A stretch of 6,109 nucleotides of DNA from positions 1 through 6,109 of the forward strand of contig NZ_JBFAPC010000236.1 of NCBI RefSeq assembly GCF_040675535.1. The letters run 5' to 3'. Below the pieces are notes generated by a model. It saw only the letters and a program-made list of their open reading frames with translations, was not told where the DNA came from and searched no databases. This stretch comes from Patulibacter sp040675535. GTDB lineage: Bacteria; Actinomycetota; Thermoleophilia; Solirubrobacterales; Solirubrobacteraceae. Within the stretch, counting starts at the first letter, position 1; every line of letters begins with the position of its first letter. Positions 3,873 through 6,109 of this stretch are shown in pieces. The position numbers and the translations under genes are program-made.

Positions 3873-6109
3873 GTGCACGGTGCAGACCTCCCCCTGATCG
3901 GCCGCGCCCCGGAGCTCGAGCGGGTGAGCACCCTCGTCGAGGCGGCCGTCGCGGGCCGCAGCGGCGCGCTCGTCGTCTCCGGCGTCGCCGGGATCGGCAA
4001 GACCGCGCTGCTGGACGCCGCGGGCGCCCTCGCGCGGGAGCGTGGCCTGACGGTCCTGCGGGCCCGCGCGCCCGAGGCCGAGCAGGGCCACGCGTTCGCC
4101 GGCCTGCGCGAGCTGCTGTCCCCCGCCCTCGGGCTCCTGCCCCGGCTGGACCCCCACCACGCGGTCGCGCTCGAGGTCGCGCTCGGCCTGCGCGACGGCG
4201 CGCCGCAGGCCGTCTTCGCGGTCTCGATCGCGCTCCTCGCGCTGCTCGAGGCCGCCGAGGAGGACGGCCTGCTCGTCCTCCTCGACGACGTCCAGTGGCT
4301 CGACGACGGGTCGTTCGAGGCCGTCGTCTTCGCGATCCGCCGCCTGCACGCCGAGGGCGTCGCGGTCCTCCTGGCGTCCCGGCCCGAGCCCGACCGCGGC
4401 CTGCGCGAGCGCGGGCTCGAGCACCTCGAGCTCTCCGGCCTGCCCGCGGACGAGGCCCGCGCCCTGGCCGGCCGCGCGGGCGGCGGGATCGCCGCGCTGC
4501 CGCTCGAGCAGCTCGTCGCCGCGGTCGAGGGGCACCCGCTGGCGCTCGTCGAGCTCGCGTCGTCCCTGACCCCCGACCAGCGCGCGGGCGTCGCGCCGCT
4601 GGCCGAGCCGCTGCGGCCCGGCCCGGCGGTCGAGCGGGCGTTCCGCGGCCGGCTCGACGCGCTGCCCGCCGCCACGGGCGACGCCCTGGCCGTCGCGGCC
4701 GCCGACGAGCACGTGTCCCGCGCCGAGGCCGCGGACGCGATCCGCCGCCTCGGGCTCCCCGGCGACGCGCTGGACGCGGCGCAGCGCGCGGGGATCCTCG
4801 AGCGCGACGGCGTGCGCTGGCGCTTCCGTCACCCGCTGCTGCGCGCGACCGCCTACCACCGGGTGCCGCTCGAGCGGCGCCGCGCCGCCCACCGTGCCCT
4901 GGCGGAGGACGCCGGACCGGAGCGCCGCGCCTGGCACCGCGCGGCCGCGAGCGACGGGCCCGACGAGGCCGTCGCCGGCGAGCTCGAGGCCGTCGCGGGT
5001 GCCGTCACCGCCCGCGGGGCGCTCGGCTCCGCCGCCGAGCTGCTGTCGCGCGCCGCCGAGCTGAGCCCCGACGCCCACGATCGCGGCCGCCGGCGCGTCG
5101 CCGCGGCCGCGATCCTCGCGGCGATCGGCGACCCCGCTCGCGGGCTGCCGCTCGTGGCCGCCGCGCTGGCCGAGGCGCCCGACGACCCGCTTCTGCGTGC
5201 CGACCTCGGGCGCGTGCACGGCATGCTGCTCGCCCGCGGCGGCCGGCTCGAGGAGGGTCTGAGGATCGTCGGGGACGCGGCCGAGGCGGTGGCGCCGCTG
5301 GATCCGGCGCGCGCCGCGGAGATGCTCCTGGAGGCCGCCCCGGGGTACTGGATGCCCGGCCACTTCGACCGGATGGCCGAGATCGCCGCGCGCGTCGGCG
5401 AGCTGGCCGGCGACGAGCTCCCCGGCCACGCCGACGTCGCGGGCCTCGTCCGGGCGCTCGTGCTCGCGCTCACCGGCCGCCCGGGCGAGGCCGTCTCCGC
5501 GCTGCGGAGCCACGCCGGGGTGCTGGAGCGGGGCGACGTCCCGAACGCCGGGACCGAGATGCTCTCCACCCCCGCGCACGTGGCGGTCTGGACGGAGCAC
5601 GACGACCTCGCCGAACGGATCCTCTCGCGCCAGCTCGCCGCCGGCCGGGCCCGGCGGGCCCCCGGGGAGCTGATCTACCCGCTGGCCGTACAGGGTGAGC
5701 TGGCGCTGCGCACCGGGCGCCTCGGCCCGGCCGTGGCGGCCGGCACCGAGGCGGTGACCCTCGCGCTGGACGCGAACGTGCCGATCCTCCTGGCGCCGGC
5801 CGGCGGCCTGCTCGCCCAGACCGAGGCGGCCCTCGGCCGGGAGGGCGCGTGCCGCGAGCACGCCGGGATGTCGCTGCAGATCTGCGCCCTGGTCGACGGC
5901 GCGTCGATGGGGCTCTCGCCGCGCTCGGCGCTGGGGCTCCTCGAGCTCGGGCTGGGCCGCCCGGACGAGGCGCTGCCGTGGCTCGAGGCCTGTGCCGCCG
6001 ACAGCGCGCGGATCGGCATGCGCGAGCCCAACATGGTCCGCTGGCACGCCAACCGCGTCGAGGCGCTCGTCCGCCGCGGCCGCGGCCGCGCCGGCCCCCC
6101 CGCGCGAGA
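3873..6109 (+). CDS. MalT/LuxR-type (LAL/STAND) ATPase transcriptional regulator, N-terminal part
   Basis: The frame is open from a GTG at 3873 to the window end (745 codons), with no stop. It opens with LIGRAPEL (about residues 7-14), the usual entry to the AAA/STAND ATPase of large LuxR-family regulators. Walker A is GVAGIGKT (37-44). Walker B is LLVLLDDVQWLDD (133-145), with D138 and D139 coordinating Mg. A sensor-like VLLASR ends at R170, GHPL is at 220-223, and FRHPLLR at 318-324 marks the winged-helix end of the ATPase module. From about 350 onward the chain is Ala/Leu/Glu/Arg-rich and helical, with repeated pairs of amphipathic helices fitting TPR-like repeats. Relatives are cytoplasmic, bind ATP and an inducer, and contact DNA through a C-terminal LuxR helix-turn-helix; that part is not in the window, so the assignment rests on the N-terminal half. 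An in-frame GTG at 3825 would add 16 residues but lies upstream of the -10 box. The inducer and targets are unknown; control of the adjacent hydrolase is only a guess. Confidence 0.88.
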   Translation, partial: MHGADLPLIGRAPELERVSTLVEAAVAGRSGALVVSGVAGIGKTALLDAAGALARERGLTVLRARAPEAEQGHAFAGLRELLSPALGLLPRLDPHHAVALEVALGLRDGAPQAVFAVSIALLALLEAAEEDGLLVLLDDVQWLDDGSFEAVVFAIRRLHAEGVAVLLASRPEPDRGLRERGLEHLELSGLPADEARALAGRAGGGIAALPLEQLVAAVEGHPLALVELASSLTPDQRAGVAPLAEPLRPGPAVERAFRGRLDALPAATGDALAVAAADEHVSRAEAADAIRRLGLPGDALDAAQRAGILERDGVRWRFRHPLLRATAYHRVPLERRRAAHRALAEDAGPERRAWHRAAASDGPDEAVAGELEAVAGAVTARGALGSAAELLSRAAELSPDAHDRGRRRVAAAAILAAIGDPARGLPLVAAALAEAPDDPLLRADLGRVHGMLLARGGRLEEGLRIVGDAAEAVAPLDPARAAEMLLEAAPGYWMPGHFDRMAEIAARVGELAGDELPGHADVAGLVRALVLALTGRPGEAVSALRSHAGVLERGDVPNAGTEMLSTPAHVAVWTEHDDLAERILSRQLAAGRARRAPGELIYPLAVQGELALRTGRLGPAVAAGTEAVTLALDANVPILLAPAGGLLAQTEAALGREGACREHAGMSLQICALVDGASMGLSPRSALGLLELGLGRPDEALPWLEACAADSARIGMREPNMVRWHANRVEALVRRGRGRAGPPAR

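Noticed and set aside
1570..3897. A 775-codon plus-strand open frame overlapping the GH2 gene
   Set aside because: It is Arg/Pro/Gly-rich throughout and runs out of frame across the hydrolase, the hairpin spacer and the regulator start. It is a composition artefact.
4295..5698. A 467-codon plus-strand open frame inside the regulator
   Set aside because: It is almost entirely Arg, Ala, Gly and Pro, the usual off-frame reading of high-GC coding DNA.
3597..6047. An 816-codon open frame on the minus strand opposite the regulator
   Set aside because: Its translation is a monotonous Arg/Gly/Ala/Gln/Glu mix without domains. It is the mirror of a GC-rich coding strand, and the plus frame has clear Walker motifs and STAND features over the same DNA.
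6076..6090. GGCCGC-type repeats (also near 146-160) as possible functional repeats
   Set aside because: Short GC palindromes like these are expected by chance at this base composition and fall inside coding frames.

Overview
The window is very GC-rich DNA (by eye about three quarters G+C, with G or C at nearly every third codon position). It holds three protein genes, two of them cut by the window edges. The composition, a SpoIID/LytB-type secreted protein in a high-GC background, a large MalT/LuxR-type ATPase regulator and TANNNT-type -10 boxes without clear -35 boxes all suggest an actinobacterium. My best guess is class Thermoleophilia (Solirubrobacterales or Patulibacter-like), but this is inference and no marker gene is present.

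Layout: (1) positions 1-1375, minus strand: a secreted SpoIID/LytB-domain protein whose 3' end lies outside the window. (2) 1376-1693: a divergent intergenic region with weak promoter-like boxes on both strands and a perfect 9-bp tandem duplication. (3) 1694-3643, plus strand: a complete gene for an exported or membrane-anchored glycoside hydrolase family 2 enzyme, with both catalytic glutamates and several features of beta-glucuronidases, including an N-x-K motif that suggests a uronic-acid substrate. (4) 3644-3872: an intergenic region with three GC-rich hairpins (probably a terminator region) and then a -10 box placed so that the next transcript would be leaderless. (5) 3873-6109, plus strand: the N-terminal 745 codons of a large STAND/MalT-type ATPase regulator whose expected C-terminal LuxR helix-turn-helix lies beyond the window.

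The three genes do not form an operon. The SpoIID-like gene is divergent, and the hydrolase and regulator are separated by strong hairpins and a separate promoter. The SpoIID-like protein and the hydrolase both act outside the cytoplasmic membrane on glycans (peptidoglycan, and probably a uronic-acid glycan). The regulator might sense a sugar or cell-state signal, but a link to the hydrolase rests only on adjacency. I see no RNA gene, CRISPR array, insertion sequence or defence system, and nothing that clearly amounts to a new biological system. The most interesting points are the apparent domain permutation of the SpoIID-like protein and the glucuronidase-like active site of the hydrolase.
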